Assembly: GCA_902810755.1 (NCBI GenBank)
Contig: CADDYT010000041.1
Span: 1-45,449, forward strand
Direction: 5' to 3'
DNA length: 45,449 nt
Source of the DNA: Chloroflexota bacterium
GTDB lineage: Bacteria; Chloroflexota; Ktedonobacteria; Ktedonobacterales; Ktedonobacteraceae
Within the stretch, counting starts at the first letter, position 1; every line of letters starts with the position of its first letter. Shown piece after piece: positions 35,601 to 43,567 of the stretch. The translations under genes were made by a program, and so were the position numbers. The notes under the pieces were generated by a model. It worked only from the letters and a program-made list of their open reading frames with translations. It was not told the origin of the DNA and did no database searches.

Positions 35601-36159
35601 CATGATCGGCGAAGAATCCGAGCGGCAAAAGGTCACGCTGGGCGGCATCATTACGGAGGCACGGCGCATCATCACGAAGAAAGGCGACCCCATGTGCATC
35701 GTCCGGCTGGAAGACATGTACGGCTCTATCAGCGTCACCGTCTTCCCGAAACTCTACGAGCAAACCAGCGAACTGTGGGTCGAGGATACAGTGGTGATCG
35801 TCGAGGGCGAAGTGCAGATGCGCAACGACGAGCCGACTATTCTCTGTAACAAAGCCGAGGCATTTACCGGCGTGGAAGAGGAGATAGACCGCAAACAATA
35901 TCATCTCTGGCTGACCATCCAGTTGAGCGGCGAGGATGAACTTTCCATCTCCAACGATAAAATTCGCGTGATGGACGTGTATAACAGCATCCGCGACAAA
36001 CCGGGCCGCGACCGCTACGACCTGCTGGTGGTCAACCACGAGTGGCAGGTCGTGCTGACCCCTGCCGACAACACGCTGCACTACTGTCCCGAACTGCACC
36101 AGCGGCTCGCCTCCATTCTCGGTCCTGAGGCCATCGAGGTGACGCTGATGGACAGGTAA
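32653..36159 (+). CDS. dnaE: DNA polymerase III alpha subunit
   Basis: An 1168-residue replicative polymerase of the DnaE1 type. Order of domains: PHP (HLHVHTEYSLLDG at 7-19 and ITDHGAMYG), palm with the catalytic aspartates in PDIDMDFPDDRRE, thumb and fingers (the GFNKAHAASYAVVAF segment), tandem helix-hairpin-helix region (VRFGLLAIKGIGEGPIAEIV) and a C-terminal OB fold (VTLGGIITEARRI, GSISVTVFP). The PHP metal-binding histidines look intact, so the domain could retain proofreading. Length and order are normal. It acts in chromosome replication with the beta clamp. It is transcribed alone from the promoter at 32576. Confidence 0.97.
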   Translation: MGTDFAHLHVHTEYSLLDGFSRIKKLVQQAKAHGMSHLAITDHGAMYGAIEFYKACKAGGINPVIGIEAYLTEDMQDHSKRYSDDYHHLLLLAKNNTGYYNLLKLTTIAHTEGYHLRPRIDKRVLAQYSEGLVVTSTCLSGEIPKMLLAGKQEEAYKTARWYREVFGQNFYLEIQEHHSEEEAPTRQERLNQMLYQMHRDLHIPLVATNDLHYVDAHDASSHDVLLCVQMGKQLDSPKRMKFDSQEYYLKSPQEMALLFPELPEALLNSVRIAEQCSVDPLAYKAQLPNYDIPPGYSSQKEFLRALCIEGVKERFGEITENIQRQLDYEIDLIAEKGFVPYFLIEWDFVNYARSHGIRCSARGSAAGSLMAYTLGITNVDPIRYQLPFERFFNPERADMPDIDMDFPDDRREEVIEYVAHKYGEDCVAQMVTFNTMAAKASVKDVARVMGRQSLGDQITRLIPTGPKVTLQGSLESVRELSELYNNNEEAREIIDQALKLEGSVRTTGVHAAGVIVANEPLEHFVPLQMRDPKDPSKGRITQYEQMHLEELGLIKFDFLGLSNLTILDNTLKYIKQSRGEEVVLEKVPLDPVPGDDEQNARRQKAFDLLASGETTGIFQLEGAKMTEYIKQLKPTCVEDVMAMIALYRPGPMDSIPDFIDAKHGRKKVEYLDPRLAEWLNESYGVIVYQDQVLFITVGLANFSWGKANKFRKALSKKKVDEIEGYREDFIKGCVKNGVKEEVAAQLFKLIEPFGGYGFNKAHAASYAVVAFYTAYLKANYTAEFMAATMTTEASDAKKIANAIAECKRMGVEVLGPDVNCSDRGFTVENGGVRFGLLAIKGIGEGPIAEIVRARQEGGPFKSLADFCTRVDSRQVGKGAIETLIKAGAMDSLGKRHQLLASLDRAIQFGKNERSAKERGMMSLFGDVTEVDNAFEFKLDTKVEEISRKQLLTWEKELLGFYITRHPLAYLVDALKDRVKHNTGMIGEESERQKVTLGGIITEARRIITKKGDPMCIVRLEDMYGSISVTVFPKLYEQTSELWVEDTVVIVEGEVQMRNDEPTILCNKAEAFTGVEEEIDRKQYHLWLTIQLSGEDELSISNDKIRVMDVYNSIRDKPGRDRYDLLVVNHEWQVVLTPADNTLHYCPELHQRLASILGPEAIEVTLMDR

Positions 36160-36181
36160 TAGCTTTTTGTGAAATTCATCA

Positions 36182-36209
36182 TTGCGTCTTCCTCTGTTTC
36201 TGGTATAGA
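36182..36209 (+). promoter_or_regulatory. Candidate promoter for the PrsW-like gene
   Basis: TTGCGT and TATAGA spaced by 16 bases, with a leader of about 105 bases. Confidence 0.5.
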
Positions 36210-36320
36210 ATAGCGGGGGAAACCTCACCGGTCGCCGGGCCGCACATAAAACCCGCCCCGGCGCTGGAACGTATCTGCTATAGATGTGCAATGATGATTT
36301 CGTGATAAAGAAGGTAAATC

Positions 36321-38231
36321 GTGAGTTCACAATACAGGGGGCCATCGCCTGAACGGCCCGACGCGAATAGCGGCCCGAATCCGAAGTCCGGCGCCAGTGC
36401 TGGCCCGGATGCGAACGCGCCCGGAAAGGCTCAAAACAACGCTTCCACCTCCGAGCGGTGGGGACCCTGGCAGATAGCTCACGAAGAGACACAGCCCTAT
36501 CCTGCCGTGTCAAAGCCTTCTTCCGCGTCCGCCTGGCCTGCTCAGGGCAATGCGAGCGGCGGCGCCGGTGGCAGCGATGCGCAGAACGAGAGCAATACCT
36601 ACGCTCAATTTACGCATCGCGAGCATGTGACCAGCCCGCTGCCCGCGTTTCCGCCGGTCGCGCCGCTCTACCCGCCTGCCTACAACCCGCCGTCCGTGCC
36701 GACTGGCCCGCGCCCGCCCTACCGGCAACCGCAACAGGGCGCGCCCAATGCGGCGGGTGCGCAGCCCTATTCTGCCTATCCGCCATACCCTGGCTATCCC
36801 AGCTATCACAGCTATGCAGGCGCTCAGGCGCAGCCATCCTACCCAGCCTATCCACCCTATCCAGCGCCACCCTATCCGGGTTATGGGCCGTACCCGCCTC
36901 ATCCCGGCCACAGCAGGGGGCAGTATCCGTATCCCTACTGGCAGCCGGGGCCGGGCCAGTTCTATGGGCCACCGCCCTATCAGAAACCACAACGCGACGG
37001 CTACCAGTTCGCTATGTCGATCGTCGCCCTGGTTGCATCCTGTCTCGCCATTCTGGCCGGGCTGGCCTGCGCTGCTCTGGCCGTGCTGGTGATCGTTCTT
37101 CCCACGCGCAACCAGATCCCGCCCGATCAGGCTTTCAGCGGCACGCTGACGCTGATCGCCTTTACCTGCGCGGGCCTCATCGGCGGCGGCTTCGTCCTTT
37201 ACCAGAGCATTCGCGCTCTGATGCGCAAGCCATCCGCTCCTTTTGCCCTGCCGATGTTCTGGATTTTCGCCGTTCTCTACATCGGCGTGCTTGCCATTGG
37301 CTTCGCGCTGAAGGCGAACAAACAGGCCGTCGCCCACGCGCCGTTGACGGCCCTGCTCATCTTTCTGGCCGCCATCTTCCCCGCGCTGGCCCTGCTGGCC
37401 ATTGCCGACCGCAGGATGCGCGCGCGCGTGAAGGATGCGCTGGCCCGCTGGCCCACAACGTGGCGGCGTTTTACCATCTCACTGGTCAGCGGGGCCACGC
37501 TCAGTATCGGCCTGGCCCTGGCGCTGGAACTGGGGCTGACGATCCTGCTGGTGCGCGGAGCAAATGCCACCAGCCTGGCGCAGTGCATCAACCAGCCAGA
37601 CCTGCCCGCCTGCCAGCAAAACCCGGCCATCTATAGCTTGCTCGTCATTGTCGCGGCGGTCATCGCGCCGCTGGTCGAGGAGACCGTCAAGCCGCTGGCC
37701 GTCGCCCTCTACATCGGGCGCGTGCGCGGCGCGGCTGAAGCCTTCATAATGGGTATGGCTGCCGGAATCGGCTTTGATCTGATCGAGACCGTCGGCTACA
37801 TTGGCAGCGGCTATCATAGCTGGGTCGATGTCGCGCTGGAACGCACCGGCACCGGCCTTTTGCATGGCTTTGGCGCGGGTATGGTAGCCCTCGGCTGGTA
37901 CTACCTGACGCAGACAAAAGAGAAACGCTTCCTCAAAGCCTTCGGCTGCTGGCTGTATGCCGTCTTGCAGCACGCTATCTGGAACGGCTCCGCCACGCTC
38001 GTCTTGATGCCCGCCCCGGTCGGCCCCACGCTCTCGCGCTGGAACCTCAACCTGGGCTTTACCACCCTGCCTTTCACGGAAATACTCAACATCGCTGAAG
38101 CTATCCTCTTCTTCGGGTTTTTCCTCTACATGACCGGTCGCCTGAAGGCAACGACTCCCCCTTCATCTCCGGCCACAGCAGAGCAGGCGGCGCAGTCGCG
38201 CGAACCGCAAGTGGTCGCTCGTTCTTCGTAA
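36321..38231 (+). CDS. PrsW-family intramembrane metalloprotease with Tyr/Pro-rich N-terminus
   Basis: A 636-residue membrane protein. Residues 1-230 are disordered, rich in Pro, Tyr, Gly and Ala, with YPxYP-type repeats between about 145 and 215. From about 233 there are eight or nine TM helices. The protease motifs lie in the C-terminal half: EETVKPLAVAL, then GIGFDLIETVGYI, a His in LLHGFGAGM and a second His in LQHAIWNGS, the order seen in PrsW, where they bind zinc. PrsW-type enzymes cleave anti-sigma factors in the membrane. The usual EN is ET here, so activity should be treated with some caution. The start is GTG, with AAGG upstream. Confidence 0.85.
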   Translation: MSSQYRGPSPERPDANSGPNPKSGASAGPDANAPGKAQNNASTSERWGPWQIAHEETQPYPAVSKPSSASAWPAQGNASGGAGGSDAQNESNTYAQFTHREHVTSPLPAFPPVAPLYPPAYNPPSVPTGPRPPYRQPQQGAPNAAGAQPYSAYPPYPGYPSYHSYAGAQAQPSYPAYPPYPAPPYPGYGPYPPHPGHSRGQYPYPYWQPGPGQFYGPPPYQKPQRDGYQFAMSIVALVASCLAILAGLACAALAVLVIVLPTRNQIPPDQAFSGTLTLIAFTCAGLIGGGFVLYQSIRALMRKPSAPFALPMFWIFAVLYIGVLAIGFALKANKQAVAHAPLTALLIFLAAIFPALALLAIADRRMRARVKDALARWPTTWRRFTISLVSGATLSIGLALALELGLTILLVRGANATSLAQCINQPDLPACQQNPAIYSLLVIVAAVIAPLVEETVKPLAVALYIGRVRGAAEAFIMGMAAGIGFDLIETVGYIGSGYHSWVDVALERTGTGLLHGFGAGMVALGWYYLTQTKEKRFLKAFGCWLYAVLQHAIWNGSATLVLMPAPVGPTLSRWNLNLGFTTLPFTEILNIAEAILFFGFFLYMTGRLKATTPPSSPATAEQAAQSREPQVVARSS

Positions 38232-38269
38232 TGGCAGAACATAGACCCCGCACGGGAATATTGAAATGT

Positions 38270-38313
38270 TGTGATGTAGCTCATTGCATCACAGCGTTTC
38301 AACGTGCTATACT
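38270..38313 (+). promoter_or_regulatory. Promoter with overlapping inverted repeat for the second kinase
   Basis: TTGCAT (38284-38289), 18 bases, TATACT (38308-38313). The inverted repeat TGTGATG (38270-38276) and CATCACA (38287-38293) overlaps the -35 box, so a dimeric repressor or CRP/FNR-like factor could bind. The arms are ten bases apart, wider than a standard CRP site. Confidence 0.5.
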
Positions 38314-38459
38314 GTTCTCCTGGTACACAGGGAGATCGTATGCGTTCCATCCGGTGACAGACCTTCTGTCGGCGTAGTTTTTGAACTTTATAAGCGTTTG
38401 AACGTCTATATGAATAGCATGCGTGCGATAAAGCGTGTAAGATTTCTGGCGGATAAGCG

Positions 38460-40610
38460 ATGAAAGAGCAAAAAGGCTTGATAAATCCGAAACAGCACGA
38501 GGCAGGCAGACGCTTCGGCAACTACTACCTGATGGAGCGTATCGACACCGGCGGTATGGGCGAAGTCTACCGCGCCTACCAGGATACCCCTGCTTTCAAG
38601 CGTGAGGTCGCGATCAAGATTATTCGCCCCGACCTGGCCAACGATCTGGTGGCGCGCGCGCGTTTCTCCCGTGAGGCGGAAGTCAGCTCGCAGCTCAAGC
38701 ACGAACACATTCTCCCTCTTTTCGATTGTGGCGAAGAGAATGGACTGCTCTTTCTGGTCACGCCGTATATCAAAGGCGGCACGCTGGCCCGGCGCCTGCA
38801 GAGCGGCCCGCTTTCTCTGAGCGAGGTGCGCCAGCTCTTTATCCCTCTGGTACGGGCAGTCGCGTACATCCACCGCCGGGGCATCGTCCACCGTGACCTT
38901 AAACCGAGCAATGTCCTGCTCGATAGTGACGATGAGAACGGTGAGATCTATGTGCGCCTCATCGACTTTGGCATTGCGAAGAGAAGCGGCGCCGCCGCCA
39001 GCCCGCCTCTGACAACGGCGGGACACGAGATGGGAACGCTGGCCTACATGGCTCCTGAACGGCTCAACGGCATCGCCGCCCCTGCCAACGACATCTACTC
39101 GCTCGGCGTGATTCTCTACCAGATGCTCACCGGGCAGCTACCGCTGGGGGAGGCGCGCGTTCCCCTGCTCGCGCCGATGGAAGCCGTTATCCGGCGATGC
39201 ATGGCCCCCGACCCCGATGATCGCTATGCCAGCGCGGCTGAGCTGCTGCAAGGGTTTGAGCTGGCATGTCACGCGCTCATCCGCCCGGCGCAGACTTCAA
39301 ACCTCAGCGGCAGTCAGCGACCCGAAACGCGCGCCCTGGAAGCTTCGGCAGAACAGGCAGCGAATCCAGCCGGACAGACCGGGCAGATGGGGCAGACCGG
39401 GCAGGTAGCGCAGTGGCCTGTCTCGCCGCCACAGACCCAGGCAGGCAAGATTGGCCTGCTGGACGAGGCCGATTTCGCAGCCCCCACCGTCGATTTTGCC
39501 CATTTCAACAGCATGGCTCCCGACCAGAACAGGCTCGTCCCGGCGGTCGCCGCCAGCAGCGCGCAGATTGCTCCACCCGCCAGACCGCCCGCGCGCAACA
39601 GGAAGCGCAAAAGCCCGCTTTTCGCCATCATTTCGGTTCTCATCATCTTCGTCTTGCTGATTATGGCGGGCCTGCTCTTCATGGAATTTCCGCTGGTCGC
39701 CTCGGCCAATGTCAACATCAGCCCGCAGGTACACGTATTGCGCGAAGTCTATACCATCACGGCGCGGCCCTCGCAGACCGGCATCAATGTGGCTACCAGA
39801 TCAATTCCGGCCGATGGCAAGATAGAAAGCAAAACAGGGTCGCTGAGCGGGCAGACAACAGGCGAGCAATGTAGCTTCCTGGGCATCGTCTGCAAGCAGG
39901 TCGTATCCTTTACCGATGTAGCAAATCTGACCGACCAGTTGAGGCAGACGCTCATTGCGCAACTTTCAACAGACCTCGACCGGCAGATTCAGGCAATGCA
40001 GGTCACTGCGGTTGGCAGCAAGCATTTCGCCGATCTTTCACAGAGTAACAACCCGGACGTGGGGACGCCGAGCAAGACGGTCACAGTTACGCTCACCGAG
40101 CAGGGCAGTGTGGAGTACGTCAGCGGGACACAGGCACAGAAGCTGGCCCAGCTTTTACTGGCGCAGGACACACACAAACTGGGCGTGGGCTATGTCCTGA
40201 TGGGCGCGACCGTGCAGATCGGCCAGCCCGTTATCGAGGGAGTGGATAGCCAGGGCATTGTCACCATGCGCATCGCGGCGGCTGGCGTTGCCGAATACCA
40301 GTTCCCGGCTTCCCTGTTGCAGTCTTTGCCGAATCACCTCAAGGGCATGACGCTCCAGCAGGCGCGGGCCTACCTGGCGAAACAGCCGGGGATCGACCCG
40401 CAATCAATCACCATCCACTTCACGCTCGGTGGCGGCAACACCCTGCCCTTCAGCGCGTCGCAGATCAAGATCATTCCCATCAACCCCGTCCATCTGCCCT
40501 CGGCCTCACTGCCCTCGGTGCCGACACCCGCCGTCACGCCTGAGAGCCTGACGCCTTCACCCACGCAGACCGAACCGACAGCCACGCCAACGGAGACCGA
40601 TGGCGGCTAG
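38460..40610 (+). CDS. Receptor-like Ser/Thr protein kinase
   Basis: A 716-residue kinase. The catalytic domain (about 20-275) has DTGGMGEVY, the VAIK lysine, HRDLKPSN, DFGIAK and GTLAYMAPE, all intact. A linker follows, including short QTGQMGQTGQ repeats near 305-320, then one TM helix (about 385-407). The outer part of about 300 residues is beta-rich, with RPSQTGINVATRSIPADGKI reminiscent of baseplate J-like or invasin-type extracellular domains, and ends in a Pro/Thr tail (PTPAVTPESLTPSPTQTEPT). The layout, kinase inside and sensor outside, is that of PknB-like receptors, but PASTA repeats are absent. It ends eight bases from the convergent recX gene. Confidence 0.93.
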   Translation: MKEQKGLINPKQHEAGRRFGNYYLMERIDTGGMGEVYRAYQDTPAFKREVAIKIIRPDLANDLVARARFSREAEVSSQLKHEHILPLFDCGEENGLLFLVTPYIKGGTLARRLQSGPLSLSEVRQLFIPLVRAVAYIHRRGIVHRDLKPSNVLLDSDDENGEIYVRLIDFGIAKRSGAAASPPLTTAGHEMGTLAYMAPERLNGIAAPANDIYSLGVILYQMLTGQLPLGEARVPLLAPMEAVIRRCMAPDPDDRYASAAELLQGFELACHALIRPAQTSNLSGSQRPETRALEASAEQAANPAGQTGQMGQTGQVAQWPVSPPQTQAGKIGLLDEADFAAPTVDFAHFNSMAPDQNRLVPAVAASSAQIAPPARPPARNRKRKSPLFAIISVLIIFVLLIMAGLLFMEFPLVASANVNISPQVHVLREVYTITARPSQTGINVATRSIPADGKIESKTGSLSGQTTGEQCSFLGIVCKQVVSFTDVANLTDQLRQTLIAQLSTDLDRQIQAMQVTAVGSKHFADLSQSNNPDVGTPSKTVTVTLTEQGSVEYVSGTQAQKLAQLLLAQDTHKLGVGYVLMGATVQIGQPVIEGVDSQGIVTMRIAAAGVAEYQFPASLLQSLPNHLKGMTLQQARAYLAKQPGIDPQSITIHFTLGGGNTLPFSASQIKIIPINPVHLPSASLPSVPTPAVTPESLTPSPTQTEPTATPTETDGG

Positions 40611-40617
40611 GGCTGCC

Positions 40618-41259
40618 TTACGAATCTTCATGGCGTAATTCTTCCCACAGGGCGCGCACGCTGTGGAGTGAGACAGCGTAGCCGAAGCCGCGCCGCTGCA
40701 AGAAGGAGCCGAGGCGCGTGCGGAAGGTAGCGTAATCCATGCCGGGGATGCGCAGCAGCGAAAGCGCCTTTTTGCGACCCGCGCTCAACGCCCGTTCCTC
40801 GTCCTTCTCCGCGTCAACCAGTTCGTCCACCACCTCGCGCTCCACGCCTTTGAGGCGCAGTTCGTTTTTGAGCGCGCGCGCCCCGCGCGGGCTGAATTGC
40901 TCGCGCGACTCTACCCAGAACGAGGCAAAGGCGCGGTCGTCGACCAGATTGAGCGAGTCGAGCCGGGCCAGCGCCTCCTCGATGATGTCGGGCGGCGTCT
41001 GCTTGCGCTGCAGGTAGCGGCGCACCTCTTCGCGGCTGCGCGGACGGTACGAGAGGTAATTGTACGAACGGTCAATCGCCTGCTGTAGCGCCTCCTCGCG
41101 TTGCAAGCGCGCCAGTTGCGCGGGGGAAAGCTCCTGGCCGACTTCCAGCCCCATCTGCATGACGACCAGCTCGCTCACCCCCAGCAGAAATTTCCCGTCC
41201 GCGAAGATATTCACGCGCTCACGATTCTTCACCTGTGGCTCAATTGCTGTAATATTCAT
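40618..41259 (-). CDS. recX: RecA regulator RecX
   Basis: A 213-residue RecX-family protein that modulates RecA filaments. The three-helix repeats are visible: AIDRSYNYLSYRPRSREEVR, then RLDSLNLVDDRAFASFWVES, with SPRGARALKNELRLKGV after it. The N-terminal 60 residues (VNIFADGKFLLGVSELVVMQ) form the small beta domain of longer RecX proteins. I chose the ATG at 41259; the frame continues to 41547 but only through sequence antisense-like to, and overlapping, the next gene. The ribosome site is weak (TAACAG). recA is not in the window. It lies 50 bases downstream of the mannosyltransferase gene on the same strand. Confidence 0.9.
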   Translation of the reverse strand: MNITAIEPQVKNRERVNIFADGKFLLGVSELVVMQMGLEVGQELSPAQLARLQREEALQQAIDRSYNYLSYRPRSREEVRRYLQRKQTPPDIIEEALARLDSLNLVDDRAFASFWVESREQFSPRGARALKNELRLKGVEREVVDELVDAEKDEERALSAGRKKALSLLRIPGMDYATFRTRLGSFLQRRGFGYAVSLHSVRALWEELRHEDS

Positions 41260-41309
41260 GCTGTTACTATAGCATTGTCCGGGCAAAAAGAGAAGCGCGT
41301 GGAATCTGC

Positions 41310-42611
41310 TCACACCGTCCAGTAGCCGAGCAGAAACTGAAGGGTGAAAAAGGCCAGCATCGGCAGCGCCAGCGTCACGTACCAGCGGTCGATCCAGCCA
41401 TAGCGACGCCCGAAACGCGCCAGCACGATGAAGGCGGCAAACGCTTCCAGCACAAACCGCTGTGTTGACTGTAACGGGTCGTAGCCGTGACCGGGAAAGA
41501 ACAGGGGCAGCAGCAGCGCCAGCAGGCAGAACAACGGCATGCTCCACTGCGATGCGGAGAAGCGCGCAGGCCCGACAAAGCAGAGGGTGAGCAGCACGAG
41601 CGCGAAAAGCAACGCTGTCACATCGATGATGTCGTGTGCCGTGAAAAAGGTATAGGGGGGCATCGTGAAGATGTTGTGAAGCTGCTGCACGGTGCCTGCC
41701 CAGGGGGCGTTGAAGCCGTAGCGCCAGTAGGCCTGCGCGCTCTCAAAGGCCAGCGGATTGTGATAGGTCTGCTTGAGGTAATCGGCGTAGATGCCCAGGC
41801 CGAGCGGGATAAGCAGCAACGCGGGCAGGCCGAGTAGCGGCTTAAGCGCGGCCAGGTATCGCCGGTCGTTCCACGCGCTGCGCAATACTGGAGAAGTCTG
41901 GCGTGCGAACTCGTAGAGGAAAGGAACGACGAGTAGCAGGCCGGTGGAGCGCGTCAGCGTTGCCAGCCCACCGCACAGGCCCGCCAGCCACCAGTGACCG
42001 CGCCGCAAGGCGTAAAAACAGAGCAGCGTGAAGAGAATGAACAGCGACTCGTTATACGCGGCGAAGAAAAACAGCGCGGTGGGGAAGATGGCAAGATAGA
42101 GGACAGCTTTTCGCGCCACCGCGCCGCTAAATTCTGTCTCCGTCAGCCGGTAAAGGGCGACCAGCGCGCCGAGAAAGGCCAGGTTAGAGATAACCATGCC
42201 GGTTGCGAGCGCGTCGGTATGAAGTGATATACTGACAATGTGCGTGAGCCAGGGGTACAACGGGAAAAATGCCGTGTATGGCAGATTCAGGTAGCCTCTG
42301 GTGGCAATCGTGGTGAAGCGTATGGCATCCCAGCGCGCCCAGGCATCCAGCAGCATCTGGAAATCCAGCGCGCGCATCGAGTAATTACGCACGTTAAAGA
42401 GAATCACGCCGAAATACGTCAGCAGGACGAACACAATGCGCGTGACGATAAACAGCGGCAGGACGGCCAGCGTGGCTTGCCACCACGAGAGGGGGGGCAG
42501 TACACCATGCGAGCGTACAGGAGTTGCTCCGCTTTCTCTCCGCGCTGCATCTGGAGACACCAGCTTTTGCGGAGCATGCTGTATAAAAGGGAAGATGCTT
42601 CGTACTTGCAT
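41310..42611 (-). CDS. PIG-V-like mannosyltransferase, integral membrane
   Basis: A 433-residue protein with about ten TM helices. The first external loop has WARWDAIRFTTIATRGY followed by AFFPLYPWL, the acidic motif pattern of PIG-V and related GT-C glycosyltransferases that use polyprenyl-phosphate mannose. RNA of the first helix region and a 35-residue soluble N-terminus precede it. It probably glycosylates a lipid or protein at the outer face of the membrane; the acceptor is unknown. GGAGGAG lies nine bases before the ATG. Another GT-C family is possible but less likely given the WDA and FFPLYP motifs. Confidence 0.82.
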   Translation of the reverse strand: MQVRSIFPFIQHAPQKLVSPDAARRESGATPVRSHGVLPPLSWWQATLAVLPLFIVTRIVFVLLTYFGVILFNVRNYSMRALDFQMLLDAWARWDAIRFTTIATRGYLNLPYTAFFPLYPWLTHIVSISLHTDALATGMVISNLAFLGALVALYRLTETEFSGAVARKAVLYLAIFPTALFFFAAYNESLFILFTLLCFYALRRGHWWLAGLCGGLATLTRSTGLLLVVPFLYEFARQTSPVLRSAWNDRRYLAALKPLLGLPALLLIPLGLGIYADYLKQTYHNPLAFESAQAYWRYGFNAPWAGTVQQLHNIFTMPPYTFFTAHDIIDVTALLFALVLLTLCFVGPARFSASQWSMPLFCLLALLLPLFFPGHGYDPLQSTQRFVLEAFAAFIVLARFGRRYGWIDRWYVTLALPMLAFFTLQFLLGYWTV

Positions 42612-42673
42612 TAGAAATTGCTCCTCCGGGATAGTTGCATTTCTAACAGAACACGATATAGATTGAAAAACGT

Positions 42674-42710
42674 TGACAAACTGATAACGTTTGTGCGGTA
42701 CCGTTTGTCA
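42674..42710. promoter_or_regulatory. Operator-like repeats upstream of the Nudix gene
   Basis: TGACAAAC (42674-42681) and GTTTGTCA (42703-42710) are perfect inverted arms; an extra GTTTGT half-site lies at 42689-42694. A TTGACA -35-like box is included (42673-42678). The cluster lies between divergent genes and could bind a regulator of either. Confidence 0.5.
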
Positions 42711-42747
42711 CCCAACAGTACCGCTTTGAATAATAGGAGCAAAAGTA

Positions 42748-43221
42748 ATGGAAAAGCAAACTCAGCAAGAGGGAACATCGGCGCTGCGTCCAACGCCGGT
42801 TGTGACCAGCTTCCTCATGCGTTTCGATGGGCCGGAGCCGCGCATCCTGATTGTGCAGCGCAGCCCGCGCGTAGGCAGCTACCAGGGACAATGGGGGGGT
42901 ATCAGCGGTTTTATCGAGCCGGGCATCTCGCCCGACGCACAGGCCTACACGGAGATTCGCGAGGAGACGGGCTTGCAGCCCGACCAGGTCTGCATGTTGC
43001 GGCGCGGTGAGGTTGTCTCGCAGCCCGACCCCGCCCTCGGTCGCGAATTTCTGGTTCACCCCTTCATTTTTGAGGTCTACAAACCCGAAGAGATCCACAC
43101 CGACTGGGAAGCGGTGCAGATGCGCTGGATTCTCCCCTCCCAGATGAAGGATTACAACACTGTTCCCAAACTCTGGGAAGCCTATCAGTCCGCCATGAAC
43201 GGCGCGATTGTGCAGGCATGA
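42748..43221 (+). CDS. Nudix hydrolase
   Basis: A 157-residue Nudix protein. The box at 54-76 reads G-x5-I-x7-TEIREETGL, so the key EExG metal-binding part is present, but the usual first Glu is Ile60 and the usual Arg is Thr68. Members hydrolyse nucleoside diphosphates linked to another group; the substrate cannot be read from the sequence. WGGISGFIEPG is typical of the MutT-like fold. The start has AGGAG seven bases upstream. It is divergent from the mannosyltransferase, and the operator-like repeats at 42674-42710 precede it. Confidence 0.9.
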   Translation: MEKQTQQEGTSALRPTPVVTSFLMRFDGPEPRILIVQRSPRVGSYQGQWGGISGFIEPGISPDAQAYTEIREETGLQPDQVCMLRRGEVVSQPDPALGREFLVHPFIFEVYKPEEIHTDWEAVQMRWILPSQMKDYNTVPKLWEAYQSAMNGAIVQA

Positions 43222-43234
43222 ATTCTCTATCGGC

Positions 43235-43287
43235 GCAGGCCACCCGCCCGCAGGCCACACACCCGCCCGCAGGCCACACACCCGCCC
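43235..43287. repeat. 19-base tandem repeat
   Basis: Two exact copies of gcaggccacacacccgccc (43250-43268, 43269-43287) follow a shorter 15-base version (43235-43249). They run straight into the inverted repeat at 43288. There are no spacers, so it is not a CRISPR array. Confidence 0.8.
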
Positions 43288-43389
43288 GCAGGCCAGCCGC
43301 CAGGGGTGGCCCTACTATATACGATACGCCCGGTTCCCATGTTGCGGGGCGCTGGTGTATAGTAGGGCCACCCCTGGCGGCTGGCCTGC
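43288..43389. repeat. Perfect 32-base inverted repeat and derived repeats
   Basis: Arms 43288-43319 and 43358-43389 are exact reverse complements, with 38 bases between. Part of the right arm and the sequence after it (43379-43417) recur at 1-39, and worn ggctggcctgcgg copies continue to about 43560. The gap 43222-43567 (346 bases) holds only these repeats. No transposase is seen; it could be a non-autonomous element, and as RNA the hairpin could stop transcription between two convergent genes. Confidence 0.8.
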
Positions 43390-43567
43390 GGCGCGCTCGC
43401 ACGGGCTTAAGTGAACGCTTCTGAGGGCCACCCCTTGCGGCTGGCCTGCGGCGGCCCGTGGTCTGTGGCGGCGGATGGAGTGCGGGTGGGTCGCCTGCCT
43501 GCGGCGGGTGGCCTGCCTGCCCCGGCTGGCCTGCGCTGGGTCGCCTGTCTGCGCCGGGGCGGCATGT

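Noticed and set aside
34231..36513. 760-codon minus-strand open frame opposite dnaE
   Set aside because: DnaE is certain on the plus strand; the antisense frame shows no family features.
41260..41547. N-terminal extension of RecX
   Set aside because: It overlaps the mannosyltransferase gene in another frame and RecX family members begin near the ATG at 41259.
43235..43287. CRISPR array
   Set aside because: The repeats are directly adjacent without spacers and there are no cas genes.
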